A stretch of 64,000 nucleotides of DNA from Acinetobacter corruptisaponis (GTDB lineage: Bacteria > Pseudomonadota > Gammaproteobacteria > Pseudomonadales > Moraxellaceae): the NCBI RefSeq assembly GCF_030053775.1, contig NZ_CP125669.1, positions 496,001 through 560,000 of the forward strand, in the 5' to 3' direction. The position numbers were made by a program, and so were the translations under genes. How positions within the stretch are numbered: position 1 is the stretch's first letter; every line of letters begins with the position of its first letter. This document shows, piece by piece, positions 24,201-33,453 of the stretch. The notes under the pieces are model-generated. The model was not told the DNA's origin, did no database searches, and saw only the letters and a program-made list of their open reading frames with translations.

Positions 24201-25045
24201 AGCTTGAGCAATTGATCGACCGTATCAATGCCAAAGGCTATGGCTTAACCATGGGTCTACACACACGTATTGATGAAACCATTAATACAGTGATCCAACG
24301 TGCTGAGGTAGGTAACTTATATATCAACCGCAACATCGTTGGTGCAGTTGTAGGCGTGCAACCATTTGGTGGTGAAGGCTTATCGGGTACTGGTCCTAAA
24401 GCTGGTGGTCCGCTTTATATGTACCGTTTGATGGAGCATTGTTCAGAGAAAGTATTGGCAACCCCATTTGCGGTGAAAGCTGAAATCTCTAACTTTGATG
24501 CTGTATCGAATGTTGCTTATCAAAGCTTATTGGCTTGGGCAAACCAAAATATGCCTCAAGCAATTCCAACGATTCCAGCATTTGGTGTAGGTAAGTTCTA
24601 CGAGTTGCAAGGCCCTACTGGTGAAAGCAACCAATACATTATCTTGCCTCGTCATCGTGTGCTTTCGATTGCGAATGATGAAGCAAGCCAGCTTCAACAA
24701 TTACTTGCGATTTTCTCCGTCAGCAGTACTGCGGCTGTGTTGAAAGACAATGCATTCTTAGTAAAACACAAAGCGTCTTTACCAAAAGATGTCTTAGATG
24801 CAATCACAGTCATTTCTAGCATTGAAAAAGATGCTTTTGATGCTGTTTTACATCATGGTTCAGTTGATCAATTAACTGAACTACAAACTAAAATTGCGAA
24901 CCGTTCTGGAGCAATCGTGGGCATTACTCATCTTAAGAAAGATGAGCAGGTTCCTTTAGAACGTCTAGTCATTGAACGCGCTATTAGCGTAAATACTGCT
25001 GCTGCCGGTGGTAATGCGAGTTTAATGACTTTATCTGAAGACTAA
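21281..25045 (+). CDS. putA: Bifunctional proline dehydrogenase / P5C dehydrogenase
   Basis: 1254 aa from the ATG at 21281; an in-frame TTG at 21263 is less likely. It oxidises proline to glutamate with FAD and NAD. The proline dehydrogenase barrel covers about residues 170-470 (MIRLVKGAYWDSEIKKAQ near 368). The aldehyde dehydrogenase covers about 570-1030, with catalytic Cys in SAGQRCSALRI near 857. A C-terminal domain of about 200 residues follows. The ribbon-helix-helix repressor domain of E. coli PutA is missing, so it does not autoregulate. It is divergent from the Lrp-type gene and followed by a strong terminator. Confidence 0.95.
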   Translation: MNTLDIPAEMDTTHNNGGYITEFKEKSEFEQRINTAWRRAEPEAVAELAEAANISPDLDQKIYELAFSLAHNLRERKSSAGKAGIVQGLLQEFSLSSQEGVALMCLAEALLRIPDTATRDLLIRDKINQGNWKEHVGQSSLMFVNAAAWGLMLTGKLMETPKQTSLSSVLTGLLARSGRGIIRKAVDVAMRMMGEQFVTGETIEEALEHAKPFEHKGFRYSYDMLGEAALTEHDAERYYNDYTQAIHAIGKASNGRGVYDGPGISIKLSALHPRYQRAQIARVHHELYNKVFELACLAKQYNIGLNIDAEESERLEISLELLERLCFEPKLADWKGIGFVIQAYQKRCFYVVDYIVDLAKRSNKRLMIRLVKGAYWDSEIKKAQIDGMTDYPVFTRKVHTDLSYIACAKKLLAAPDQVYPQFATHNAQSLATIYTLADPSKYYPGQYEFQCLHGMGEPLYEQVVGSKEDGKLGVPCRVYAPVGNHETLLAYLVRRLLENGANTSFVNRIADKTLKVEDLIQSPIKDIQTSAKDEGQLGLKHPAIPLPHDLYPLRPNSNGFDLNNDQPLADLDATAQKLRSQIWKSAPLLGFESTVHDESNALAITNPAQNSEIVGYVNEATSADVQLALEAAVQAEQSWAATGKVERAACLKRAADLMEARIQELMVLLCRESVKTYANAIAEVREAVDFLRYYATQIENLPANAEVKPLGTVLCISPWNFPLAIFSGQIAAALVSGNCVIAKPAEQTPLIAAQAVQMLWEAGVPHGVVQLLPGRGETVGAQLSQDDRVQGIMFTGSTEVAKILQKTVAKRLSPNGQPIPLIAETGGQNAMIVDSSALTEQVVLDVVSSAFDSAGQRCSALRILCVQEDSAATVIKMLKGAMQQLIVGNPAILKTDIGPVIDTEAKQTIDTHIQKMKSKGYPVHQLMFNDAVSQQALAQGTFVPPTAIELPNLDDLEREVFGPVLHIITYKYGELEQLIDRINAKGYGLTMGLHTRIDETINTVIQRAEVGNLYINRNIVGAVVGVQPFGGEGLSGTGPKAGGPLYMYRLMEHCSEKVLATPFAVKAEISNFDAVSNVAYQSLLAWANQNMPQAIPTIPAFGVGKFYELQGPTGESNQYIILPRHRVLSIANDEASQLQQLLAIFSVSSTAAVLKDNAFLVKHKASLPKDVLDAITVISSIEKDAFDAVLHHGSVDQLTELQTKIANRSGAIVGITHLKKDEQVPLERLVIERAISVNTAAAGGNASLMTLSED

Positions 25046-25085
25046 TTTAATTCTCTTGCGGAACTTCAGTCGTTCCTCATCCCAG

Positions 25086-25117
25086 CCCGAATCATGTTTA
25101 CATGGTTCGGGTTTTTT
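25086..25117 (+). terminator. putA terminator
   Basis: CCCGAATCATG, TTTA, CATGGTTCGGG, then TTTTTT: a long stem with one G-T pair and a T-run. Confidence 0.88.
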
Positions 25118-25260
25118 ATTAATTCGAAAAATCAAATAGCTTTAATTCAATCTATCCACCAAGATAAGCCGATCAATAAGTGAATGTCATAATTTCCTGC
25201 ACCTTACTACGCTTTTTTGATACCATTCCCGTTTAGATTTCACCTGTAGTTTTCTTTTTT

Positions 25261-26346
25261 ATGACCATATCTTACCAACAGCAACTTCAAGAGAAAGTTG
25301 AACGTATTACTACACAGTTTGCATCGTTCAACCCACCAGCTTTAGAAGTGTTTCAATCGCCTGAACAACATTTCCGTATGCGTGCAGAATTTCGTATTTG
25401 GCATACCGAAGATGATTTGTTCTATGCCATGTTTGAACGTGCTGAAGATGGAAAACAAAAAGAAGTTATCCGCGTGGATGAGTTTCCGATTGCAGATCAA
25501 AGCATCAATGATTTGATGCCACGTTTATTAGATGAATTAAAAGCAGTTCCTATTTTATCGCAACGTGTTTTTGAAGCAGACTTTCTCTCAACCTTAAGTG
25601 GAGAGATGTTGGTCACCCTGATTTACCATCGTAAATTAGATGCTGAATGGGAAACCGCGGCTAAAGCACTAACTGAAAAACTGAATATTAAAATCATGGG
25701 CCGTAGCCGTGGCCAGAAAGTGATTATTGGCGATGACTATGTGGTTGAACAACTTAATGTTCACGGTCGTACTTTTAAATATAAACAAATTGAAAGCAGC
25801 TTTACTCAGCCAAACGCACAAGTATGCCAACACATGCTGGAATGGGCTTGTGATGCTGCGAATGGTGCGCAGAAAGACCTATTAGAACTGTATTGCGGCA
25901 ATGGTAACTTTACTTTGCCACTGTCTTTAAAGTTTAAACGTGTACTGGCAACCGAACTGGCAAAATCATCGGTGTATGCAGCACAATGGAATATTGAGCA
26001 AAACCAGATTGATAACATTCAGGTGGCTCGTTTATCTGCGGAAGAATTTACTCAGGCTTATCAAGGTGAACGTGAATTTAGACGTTTACAAGAAGCCAAT
26101 ATCGACATTCAAAGCTACGATTTTGACTCGGTTTTTGTCGATCCTCCTCGTGCAGGAATTGATGATGAAACGCTCAGGCTATTACAAGGATTCGAGCGTA
26201 TTATTTATATTTCGTGTAATCCAGATACCCTATATGACAATCTAAAAACACTGGCTCAAACCCATCGAATTGTGAAGTTTGCCCTATTCGATCAGTTTCC
26301 TTTTACCCATCATGTTGAGTCAGGCATTTTACTTGAGAAGATTTAA
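25261..26346 (+). CDS. trmA: tRNA (uracil-54-C5)-methyltransferase
   Basis: 361 aa. It makes ribothymidine at position 54 of tRNAs with SAM. SAM-binding motif [16 protein letters not shown] lies at about residue 210. [10 protein letters not shown] lies near 293. The catalytic Cys is in [10 protein letters not shown] near 318. The catalytic Glu is near the C-terminus ([12 protein letters not shown]). There is no obvious ribosome-binding sequence before the ATG. It is monocistronic, with a hairpin terminator 30 bp past the stop. Confidence 0.94.
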   Translation: MTISYQQQLQEKVERITTQFASFNPPALEVFQSPEQHFRMRAEFRIWHTEDDLFYAMFERAEDGKQKEVIRVDEFPIADQSINDLMPRLLDELKAVPILSQRVFEADFLSTLSGEMLVTLIYHRKLDAEWETAAKALTEKLNIKIMGRSRGQKVIIGDDYVVEQLNVHGRTFKYKQIESSFTQPNAQVCQHMLEWACDAANGAQKDLLELYCGNGNFTLPLSLKFKRVLATELAKSSVYAAQWNIEQNQIDNIQVARLSAEEFTQAYQGEREFRRLQEANIDIQSYDFDSVFVDPPRAGIDDETLRLLQGFERIIYISCNPDTLYDNLKTLAQTHRIVKFALFDQFPFTHHVESGILLEKI

Positions 26347-26376
26347 ACAAATTATTGCAACGTAACAATAATTTAT

Positions 26377-26397
26377 AAAGGGTTCCAGTAACCCTTT
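26377..26397 (+). terminator. trmA terminator
   Basis: AAAGGGTT, CCAGT, AACCCTTT, then ATTTTT. Confidence 0.8.
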
Positions 26398-26595
26398 ATT
26401 TTTACTCAAGGTATATTTATAAAAAAGGTATATTTTTCAAAGGTCAAGTCATTAGGCTGTCATAATTTCGTTAATTCAGGGAAAATTCATCGAAAAAATT
26501 GACGTTTGACTGCTGCTTTTATCACTTTAGTTGACTTGTATTTTATTTTAAATTGATTATATTTCGAGCTATGTTAGGTTAGTTATGAAGGCTCT

Positions 26596-26823
26596 ATGAG
26601 TTTTTGGCAAAAATTGTTCAATGCGGATCATCAATATAACGAACACAAGAACCAGACTTCTTGCGTTGAAAATGATTATTCTTGCAAAACCAATGAACAA
26701 CTACTGGATGCTTTGGTTAAAGCAACAGATGAAGATGTGATTAAAGGCATCAAAAAAGTATTGATTTCCCGAGGCTACAGTCGCAAGGAATTACTTGCAC
26801 TCATCAAGCCACCAATCCAATAA
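26596..26823 (+). CDS. Hypothetical protein, 75 aa
   Basis: A small soluble protein. A polar N-terminal half is followed by a helical C-terminal half (EQLLDALVKATDEDVIKGIKKVLISRGYSRKELLAL), which looks like a small helical fold. No family recognised. It has its own upstream region of 250 bp and ends near the terminator at 26835. Confidence 0.6.
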   Translation: MSFWQKLFNADHQYNEHKNQTSCVENDYSCKTNEQLLDALVKATDEDVIKGIKKVLISRGYSRKELLALIKPPIQ

Positions 26824-26834
26824 AAATAAAATTC

Positions 26835-26862
26835 TCCCTAATCTTTTGAGTGGGATTAGGGA
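26835..26862 (-). terminator. Terminator of the phosphodiester glycosidase gene
   Basis: TCCCTAATC and GATTAGGGA arms; on the minus strand they are followed by GAATTTTATTTTT. The hairpin overlaps the stop codon of the leftward gene. Confidence 0.7.
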
Positions 26863-27590
26863 CAATCTTTCCGACTCACTTGCCCAACAATTGGCCCTAA
26901 ATTAAAGGTTTTATCATGGCGGTGAGTTTGTGCTGAGTACAGGCTTGAAATTGAACCATCCAGATATAAAGCATCATCTATGTTTAACTGTTGCTTAAAA
27001 AATTGTGCAAACTGATAGAAACTGACCCGTTGTTGCGAAATCACGAAATACAATTGATTATCCTTGATCCCCACACCATTCCTGATTTTTAAGGAATTTG
27101 AGTCAGGCAAGAACTGGCGATTCATTTTGCCATTATTTACCAGCATAGGCCCTGACTGAGTGGCAAACTGAGGCTTAAACCCATCATGTTTATAGTCCGT
27201 GGTTGTTTTAATCACCGCTTGTTTATCATTCCAGGCAACCACTCCATTCGGTTGCATAAAGAAGTTACCAAAACCTGTTTCTTCATTTAACTGATTTATT
27301 TCCTTTCCATTTTCAACATATAGCCCAACAGGTTGAAAGTCTGCATGATACATCCCTGCATTCATGGCAAAATTTAGCTGTGTACATTTTGGCAACTCCC
27401 GTTGAATATTAGAAAACTTCTGGTAATAACGATCTGTCTTAGGACTTTTTAGGAACAATTTAAGCTGTCTCAGATCCTCTATTTTGATGACCTCATATTG
27501 AACATGTTGTACGTTAAATGTTTGTTGCCGCATTGCGTAAGTTGCTGGAACAATTGCCAATCCCAATACAATTAAAAGATATTTTTTCAT
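26856..27590 (-). CDS. Phosphodiester glycosidase family protein, exported
   Basis: 244 aa. Signal peptide: MKKYLLIVLGLAIVPATYA. The body matches the NAGPA-type (DUF2233) family: FAMNAGMYHADFQPVGLYVE, FMQPNGVVAW, ATQSGPMLVNNG, then ALYLDGSISSLY near the C-terminus. Family members cleave N-acetylglucosamine-type phosphodiesters or act on envelope glycans; the periplasmic substrate here is unknown. It is monocistronic, with a terminator overlapping its stop. Confidence 0.85.
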   Translation of the reverse strand: MKKYLLIVLGLAIVPATYAMRQQTFNVQHVQYEVIKIEDLRQLKLFLKSPKTDRYYQKFSNIQRELPKCTQLNFAMNAGMYHADFQPVGLYVENGKEINQLNEETGFGNFFMQPNGVVAWNDKQAVIKTTTDYKHDGFKPQFATQSGPMLVNNGKMNRQFLPDSNSLKIRNGVGIKDNQLYFVISQQRVSFYQFAQFFKQQLNIDDALYLDGSISSLYSAQTHRHDKTFNLGPIVGQVSRKDCP

Positions 27591-27763
27591 TAGGCTATTA
27601 AACTTTCTTTTGAATATGGCTTATTCTCACACAGTCAGGCAAAGCACAAAATAGTAGATACAAACTCTCCACATATTCACATGATTGATCTTATAAATCT
27701 GCTCGATTGGTTCTTATTTTTTTATTAAAATACAAATGTAAATACAATCAACTTTGTATCCAC

Positions 27764-28294
27764 ATGCAACAGAAACAACACTATCCACTTGGTGCCCATC
27801 TCATTGTTAAACATTTTGGTTATAGCCATCATGGTATTTATGTAGGCCGTGGGCGGGTGATTCACTATTCAGGCTTTGCCCATATTTTTAAGAAGCGGCC
27901 TATTGAAACAACCTCACTGCAACGTTTTGCACATGGAAAAACAATCCATATCAAGAATTATCCAGCCCCTCGCTACAAGGCCAAGGCTGTAGTGAAGCGT
28001 ATGCGTTCACGTATGCATGAAAACCAGTATCATTTGATTATCAACAACTGTGAACATTTATGCACATGGGCAGTTACAGGTATTGAGTCCAGCACGCAGG
28101 TTGAGCGTATGCAACGCCGTCTTGCGACCATTGGTTATATCAGCTCAGTCATGAGCTATATGAACAGTATTATGCTGACGATTGCAACGGCGTGTTTTGC
28201 AATCGTCCTATATATCAAGATGATGCTGCGCACACAGACGAGAAAGTCTGTTCCCGCATATTTATTGCCAAAGGACAAACAAGCTAAGGACTAA
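27764..28294 (+). CDS. LRAT / NlpC-P60-like domain membrane protein
   Basis: 176 aa from the ATG at 27764; the in-frame TTG at 27707 is rejected. The domain has the lecithin-retinol acyltransferase layout: YPLGAHLIVKHFGYSHHGIY with catalytic His22 or His23, and LIINNCEHLCTWAVTG with catalytic Cys96. A C-terminal membrane segment (MLTIATACFAIVLYIKMML, about residues 136-154) would anchor it. Bacterial members may act as acyltransferases, phospholipases or cysteine peptidases. The true substrate is unknown. Confidence 0.8.
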   Translation: MQQKQHYPLGAHLIVKHFGYSHHGIYVGRGRVIHYSGFAHIFKKRPIETTSLQRFAHGKTIHIKNYPAPRYKAKAVVKRMRSRMHENQYHLIINNCEHLCTWAVTGIESSTQVERMQRRLATIGYISSVMSYMNSIMLTIATACFAIVLYIKMMLRTQTRKSVPAYLLPKDKQAKD

Positions 28295-28324
28295 AATGTG
28301 TAGGCGTAAATTCAGGTTATTGAT

Positions 28325-28786
28325 TTATTCGGTCTGTAAATTTTGCCATAGGCTATATAAATCATGATCCTGTTTCGGCTTGACTTGTACAAAAGAAAGG
28401 CCCTCTTGGCTTTCAGGTGGCATTCTTAATATCTGGGCAATTTTTGCAGTGGATAAACCAAATGGTTCAGCCTCAATATTGGAAAATGCATAAACAACAC
28501 GGTGAATCCCAGACATACGCATGGCAGCCAAACACATGGGACAAGGCTGCCCACTAGCATATACCACGCAATTTTCCAGATTAGGACTCGCCAAGGCTTT
28601 GCCTGCTTCACGCAATGCCGATAATTCTGCATGGGCCGTAGGATCATTGGTTAATTTAATCTGATTTACGCCAGTTGCAATCACATTGCCATCTTTTACA
28701 ACCAATGCGGCAAAAGGCCGTCCACCTGACCGTGCATTTTCCAAAGCCAAATCAACTGCCTGTTGTATAAAATCCTGATCAACCAT
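28325..28786 (-). CDS. Nucleoside deaminase (guanine/cytosine deaminase family)
   Basis: 153 aa. The zinc site is complete: His-Ala-Glu in PTAHAELSALREA (near residue 52) and PCPMC near residue 80. Family members remove the amino group of guanine, cytosine or tRNA adenosine. GRPFAALVVKDG and the C-terminal HDLYSLWQ resemble guanine deaminase-type proteins more than TadA, but the substrate is not certain. Confidence 0.85.
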   Translation of the reverse strand: MVDQDFIQQAVDLALENARSGGRPFAALVVKDGNVIATGVNQIKLTNDPTAHAELSALREAGKALASPNLENCVVYASGQPCPMCLAAMRMSGIHRVVYAFSNIEAEPFGLSTAKIAQILRMPPESQEGLSFVQVKPKQDHDLYSLWQNLQTE

Positions 28787-28995
28787 GTGTATGTCCTAAG
28801 CTAAAGAATAATGGATCGTTTAATCCTGATTATAAAATCAAATTCACACAATTATTCATCCTATCAAATTAAATACGAAAACCTAAGCTATGCTACTCCA
28901 CAAAGCCATGATGGATGGATACCATGAAACAATGATTTATCGTTTATATTCATTCCATACATACATTGGGAAATTTTATTAGGACCAAACAAAAC

Positions 28996-29502
28996 ATGAA
29001 CTTTCATATTCGAAATGAACAAACATCCGATATTCAGGCTATTTTTAATTTAACTGAAATCGCTTTTAAAGATCAGCAATATTCCAGCCATGCTGAACAA
29101 TTTATAGTGAATGCACTGCGTAATTCAGGTCAATTAACCCTTTCACTGGTTGCTGAATATAACCATGAAGTGATTGGACACATTGCATTTTCTCCTGTTT
29201 CCATTTCAGATGGATCAACAGGTTGGTATGGTCTCGGGCCAGTTTCAGTTCTACCTAAGTATCAAGGACAAGGTGTTGGCTCGAAGTTAATCAATGATGG
29301 TTTAGCTGCATTGAAGAATTTGGGAGCAGCAGGATGTGTATTGCTTGGTGAACCTGAATATTATGGCAGGTTTGGCTTTAAAGCAGACTCAAGACTGGTT
29401 TTAGAAAATGTACCTGCTTAATATTTTCAAGTACTTGCTTTCTCTGAAACTATCCCGACAGGTAGCGTTGTTTATGCCGAAGCTTTTAACGCAACAGCAT
29501 AA
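28996..29502 (+). pseudogene. GNAT acetyltransferase with premature stop codon
   Basis: The ATG at 28996 (MNFHIRNEQTSDIQAIFNL) starts a YhbS-like N-acetyltransferase. The acetyl-CoA loop is YQGQGVGSKLINDGL, and GEPEYYGRFGF is a family motif. Frame 1 stops at TAA 29419-29421 after ENVPA, but the same frame continues without shift for 26 more residues (YFQVLAFSETIPTGSVVYAE...) to a natural TAA at 29500. EYF is common at this point in homologues, so GAA to TAA is the likely mutation. The truncated 141-aa product may or may not fold. Confidence 0.8.
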
Positions 29503-29542
29503 TATTGAATCAATACACCAAATTCACACGCAAAATTAAAAG

Positions 29543-29569
29543 AAGCTCAGGGATTAGTTCCATGAGCTT
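29543..29569. terminator. Terminator between the GNAT and yceI genes
   Basis: AAGCTCA and TGAGCTT arms with a 13-nt loop, followed by TTTTTT on the plus strand. It lies just past the original stop of the acetyltransferase gene. Confidence 0.7.
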
Positions 29570-29597
29570 TTTTATCAATCTAATGATTTGTTTGATA

Positions 29598-30176
29598 TTA
29601 CTTTGCAGCAGTTGCTTCAGTGGTAATATTGACAGTGATCTTGTCACCTACATTAGGCACATAGTTTCCGATGCCAAATGCAGAACGGTTAAATGATGTT
29701 GTCGCATTAAAACCAATCGCTGGCACTTTCGCCATTGGGTGCTCACCTTGTTTATTGAGCACAGCATCCAAGACTACAGGTTTGGTCACACCTTTTACAG
29801 TCAAATCACCTGTAATTTTAAAGTGCTTTTTGTCCTTAGTTTCGACTTTGGTACTTTTAAAAGTAATGTTTGGATATTTCGCAGCATTAAACCATGCTTC
29901 TTCCTGGAATTCTTTATCCAAGGCAGGCACATTGGTATTTACACTACTGATCGGGATAGTGACCTCAACAGATGAGTTTGCTGGCTTGGCATTATCAACC
30001 TTAATTACACCCTGAATATCAGTAAAGTTCGCGCTTGGTGTAGAGAAACCAAAATGGTTCCAGCTAAACACGGTGGCAGTATGGGTTGGATCAATTTTAT
30101 AGTCAACTGGTGCAGCCAAAGCGACTGAACTTGCGATAGCAACAGCTAAACCGAGGCTTAATGTTTTAAACTGCAT
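29598..30176 (-). CDS. YceI family periplasmic protein
   Basis: 192 aa. Signal peptide: MQFKTLSLGLAVAIASSVALA. The mature part is the YceI lipocalin-like barrel (VDYKIDPTHTATVFSWNHFGF, ITGDLTVKGVTKPVVL, FGIGNYVPNVGDKI). Members bind polyisoprenoid or other lipids in the periplasm and are often base- or stress-induced. It is monocistronic and divergent from the osmC-like gene. Confidence 0.92.
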   Translation of the reverse strand: MQFKTLSLGLAVAIASSVALAAPVDYKIDPTHTATVFSWNHFGFSTPSANFTDIQGVIKVDNAKPANSSVEVTIPISSVNTNVPALDKEFQEEAWFNAAKYPNITFKSTKVETKDKKHFKITGDLTVKGVTKPVVLDAVLNKQGEHPMAKVPAIGFNATTSFNRSAFGIGNYVPNVGDKITVNITTEATAAK

Positions 30177-30403
30177 TTTTCGTATCCTTGTTTGATATGT
30201 TGTTTAGTTTATAGATCACATAATTTTATTCACCATTCTTTATAAAACGATATGTTTCACCAGTGCAACAATAAAAGCGTTACAGTTGTTATGTAAAACG
30301 AATATCATAAGACTATTCGGTACTATACATATTGTCGCTAAAACGACATCATCAATTGACATACTTTTATTCAGATTTTTAAAGATAAACAACAAGGTAG
30401 AAT

Positions 30404-30811
30404 ATGACACATACTGTTCAGGCCCAAAATACCCCAACTCCTTATCGTGTAACGCTTACAGATTCTTCTGGTCATACCTGGTATGGAGATGAACCAACAG
30501 ACAAAGGGGGTCAAGACTCAGCCCCTAACCCAATCCAACTGCTACTTTCAGCTTTAGGTGCGTGCACAACCATTACACTGGAAATGTATGCAAACCACAA
30601 AGGAATTAAACTTGATCATGTGCAGGTTGATTTGGCCTTAAACCCAAATGGTGAACCAGAATCAGGCCAAAACAATATTGAGCGTAAAATTACGCTAAAA
30701 GGTGAATTTACTGAAGAACAGCATAAACGCTTATTAAAAGTTGCGGAAAGTTGTCCTGTTCATAAATTATTAACATCTAATATTTCGATTCAAACTACCT
30801 TAGATATGTGA
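30404..30811 (+). CDS. OsmC family peroxiredoxin-like protein
   Basis: 135 aa. Two conserved cysteines: ALGACTTITLEMYA (about residue 50) and AESCPVHKLL (about 118). Such proteins reduce organic hydroperoxides. AAGGTAG precedes the ATG. It lies divergent from yceI, with 227 bp between the starts; both are stress-type genes, so shared control is possible but not shown. Confidence 0.9.
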   Translation: MTHTVQAQNTPTPYRVTLTDSSGHTWYGDEPTDKGGQDSAPNPIQLLLSALGACTTITLEMYANHKGIKLDHVQVDLALNPNGEPESGQNNIERKITLKGEFTEEQHKRLLKVAESCPVHKLLTSNISIQTTLDM

Positions 30812-30831
30812 TATGTAAGGTCGATTTCAAT

Positions 30832-30856
30832 GAGTCTCCCATGTATTGAGAGACTC
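30832..30856. terminator. Terminator after the osmC-like gene
   Basis: GAGTCTC and GAGACTC arms with an 11-nt loop, followed by TATTAATT. Shared by the convergent gene ending at 30859. Confidence 0.6.
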
Positions 30857-30858
30857 TA

Positions 30859-31392
30859 TTAATTCTCAATAAAGAACCACTGATCAGCAGTATAATTATC
30901 CGCTTCATCTTCTGGATCGATATAACGGATTTTTATCCCTCGTTCATACATATTCTCAGGAATTTGCAGGTTCCAACTTTTAGCTAGACTTAAATCATCT
31001 GCCAACACATATTGAGAATCATATCTATCTGCTGATAATGTATGTGCATTAAAATAATCTTCATCTAAATATAAGCAAATCTCACTAGAAAACATATTTG
31101 GCTGTTCAACCATACAGACCACTTTACATAATTTTAACCCTTGAGGTTTTGCTTCAATTAAATATTGGCAAGCATTGATCAGGTATTGCGCACATTCTGC
31201 CTTAATTTCTTGCTGTGCATGTTTACCCTCAACCAGATTCATTGGAACAGGTATTTTCCAGTTATAGTACCGATCATGATATTCAGTTAAATCAGGAAAG
31301 TTATTTTTAAATCGCTCACTCCAGTGTCTAAGATTTCTTAATTTACGCGGGATTCCGCGTTCTTTTTTATCTGATAATGCTAACCGTCTCAT
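30859..31392 (-). CDS. DUF3916-like hypothetical protein
   Basis: 177 aa from the ATG at 31392 (MRRLALSDKKERGIPRKL), which has GGAAT upstream; the TTG at 31413 is less likely. The basic N-terminus, then HWSERFKNNFPDLTEYHDRY, WKIPVPMNLVEG and YLINACQYLIEAKP recall the DUF3916 family, whose function is unknown. This assignment is from memory of the pattern. The protein is cytoplasmic and has no catalytic motif I can name. Confidence 0.6.
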   Translation of the reverse strand: MRRLALSDKKERGIPRKLRNLRHWSERFKNNFPDLTEYHDRYYNWKIPVPMNLVEGKHAQQEIKAECAQYLINACQYLIEAKPQGLKLCKVVCMVEQPNMFSSEICLYLDEDYFNAHTLSADRYDSQYVLADDLSLAKSWNLQIPENMYERGIKIRYIDPEDEADNYTADQWFFIEN

Positions 31393-31420
31393 TTTTATAT
31401 TCCATTTGATCAATACAAAA

Positions 31421-31443
31421 AAAGCGCTCCTAGTGGAACGCTT
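31421..31443 (-). terminator. tkt terminator
   Basis: On the minus strand AAGCGTTCC, ACTA, GGAGCGCTT with one mismatch, followed by TTTTT. It lies 19 bp past the tkt stop. Confidence 0.75.
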
Positions 31444-31461
31444 CTTGTAGTACTTAAATCA

Positions 31462-33453
31462 TTAAGCAGTCAGTTCGTTAACCGCAGCAACAACTGCTTC
31501 AGTGGTGATACCAAAGAACTGGAATAAGTCTTTTGCAGGCGCAGACTCGCCATAGGTGGTCATACCGATCACTTTGCCATCTAAACCAACAAATTTCCAC
31601 CAGTAGTCTACATGAGCCGCTTCAACTGCAACACGCGCACGAATATGTGCTGGTAATACCGCTTCACGATAAGCAGCATCTTGCTTCATAAACTCTTCTG
31701 CACATGGCATAGACACAACACGCACACCATCAAGTTGAGCATATGCTTCCATTGCCAATGAAACTTCTGAACCTGTCGCGATGATGATTGCTTTCAACTC
31801 ACCTTTTTCTTCAGCAAGGATATAACCACCTTTTGCAACGTTTTGAATTTGTGCTTCATTACGTGCCTGGAATGGCAAGTTTTGACGAGAGAAAATGAGT
31901 GCAGATGGACCATCTTTACGCTCAAGCGCAGATTTCCAGGAAATTGCAGCTTCAACGGTATCACATGGACGCCATGTATTCAGGTTTGGTGTACCGCGTA
32001 ACGATGCAATTTGTTCAATTGGTTGGTGTGTTGGACCATCTTCACCTAAACCAATAGAGTCATGCGTATAGACATGAATCACACGTTGCTTCATCAATGC
32101 AGACATACGTACCGCATTACGTGCATATTCCATAAACATCAGGAATGTTGCAACATAAGGAACAAAACCACCGTGTAAAGCAATACCATTCGCAATTGCA
32201 GTCATACCAAATTCACGAACGCCATAGTAAATATAATTACCTGCTGGATTTTCCTGTACGCCTTCACAACCTTTCCAAAGCGTCAGGTTTGAACCCGCCA
32301 AGTCAGCAGAACCACCTAATAATTCAGGAAGTAATGGACCAAATGCCTGTAAGGTATTTTGGCTGGCTTTACGTGTTGCAATCGTTTCCGCTTTTGCATT
32401 TGTTTCAGCAATAAATGCGTCTGCTTGTGCAGCAAATTCAGCAGGTAAGTCACCATTGATGCGACGTAATAATTCAGCCGCTTCAGTTGGATATTTTGCC
32501 TGATATTGAGCAAACAATTCATTCCAAGCAGCTTCAGAAGTTTGACCTTTTGCTTTTGCATCCCAAGCCGCATACACATCTTCAGGAATTGCAAACGCTT
32601 CTTCGGTTGTCCAGCCAAGCGCCTGACGGGTTAATACGATTTCGTCTTTACCGAGTGGCGCACCGTGGCAATCTTCTTTACCTTGTTTGTTTGGTGAACC
32701 CAGACCAATAATCGTTTTACAGATAATAATTGTTGGCTTGTTAGTTTCAGCTTTTGCTTCAACAGTTGCCTGACGAATTGCAGCAGCATCATGGCCATCT
32801 ACACGAAGCACTTGCCAGCCGTAGGCTTGGAAACGTTGTTCAGTATCATCGCTGAACCAGCCTTCAACTTCACCATCAATTGAGATACCATTGTCATCAT
32901 AGTAAACAACAAGCTTACCAAGGCCTAAAGTACCTGCAAGTGAGCACACTTCATGAGAAATACCTTCCATCAGGCAACCATCACCCAGGAAACAATAAGT
33001 GAAATGATCAACAACATTTAAACTATCTTTGTTGAACTGGGCAGCCAACGTTTTTTCAGCCAAAGCGAAACCAACAGCATTGGCAATCCCCTGACCTAAT
33101 GGACCAGTTGTGGTTTCAATACCAGGTGCATAACCATATTCAGGGTGGCCTGGTGTTCTAGAATGTAATTGACGGAACTGCTTTAAATCCTCAATAGATA
33201 GATCATAACCAGTTAAATGCAGTAATGCATATTGCAACATAGAACCATGACCATTCGATAATACAAAACGATCGCGGTTGGCCCATTGTGGATTGTCTGG
33301 ATTATGATTTAAAAACTCACGCCAAACCACGTCAGCGATATCTGCCATCCCCATTGGCGCACCAGGATGCCCTGAGTTTGCCTGTTGCACAGCATCCATA
33401 GCCAAGACACGAATTGCATTTGCAATACGACGTTCATTTAAAGGGGTTGTCAT
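31462..33453 (-). CDS. tkt: Transketolase
   Basis: 663 aa, full length. It moves two-carbon units in the pentose phosphate pathway with thiamine diphosphate. The thiamine diphosphate motif starts [12 protein letters not shown] at about residue 155. N-terminal [20 protein letters not shown] and central [14 protein letters not shown] are characteristic. It is divergent from metK and has its own terminator. Confidence 0.96.
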   Translation of the reverse strand: MTTPLNERRIANAIRVLAMDAVQQANSGHPGAPMGMADIADVVWREFLNHNPDNPQWANRDRFVLSNGHGSMLQYALLHLTGYDLSIEDLKQFRQLHSRTPGHPEYGYAPGIETTTGPLGQGIANAVGFALAEKTLAAQFNKDSLNVVDHFTYCFLGDGCLMEGISHEVCSLAGTLGLGKLVVYYDDNGISIDGEVEGWFSDDTEQRFQAYGWQVLRVDGHDAAAIRQATVEAKAETNKPTIIICKTIIGLGSPNKQGKEDCHGAPLGKDEIVLTRQALGWTTEEAFAIPEDVYAAWDAKAKGQTSEAAWNELFAQYQAKYPTEAAELLRRINGDLPAEFAAQADAFIAETNAKAETIATRKASQNTLQAFGPLLPELLGGSADLAGSNLTLWKGCEGVQENPAGNYIYYGVREFGMTAIANGIALHGGFVPYVATFLMFMEYARNAVRMSALMKQRVIHVYTHDSIGLGEDGPTHQPIEQIASLRGTPNLNTWRPCDTVEAAISWKSALERKDGPSALIFSRQNLPFQARNEAQIQNVAKGGYILAEEKGELKAIIIATGSEVSLAMEAYAQLDGVRVVSMPCAEEFMKQDAAYREAVLPAHIRARVAVEAAHVDYWWKFVGLDGKVIGMTTYGESAPAKDLFQFFGITTEAVVAAVNELTA

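Noticed and set aside
29505..29696. Rightward 63-codon frame antisense to yceI
   Set aside because: Spans the terminator and the yceI 3' end; chance frame.
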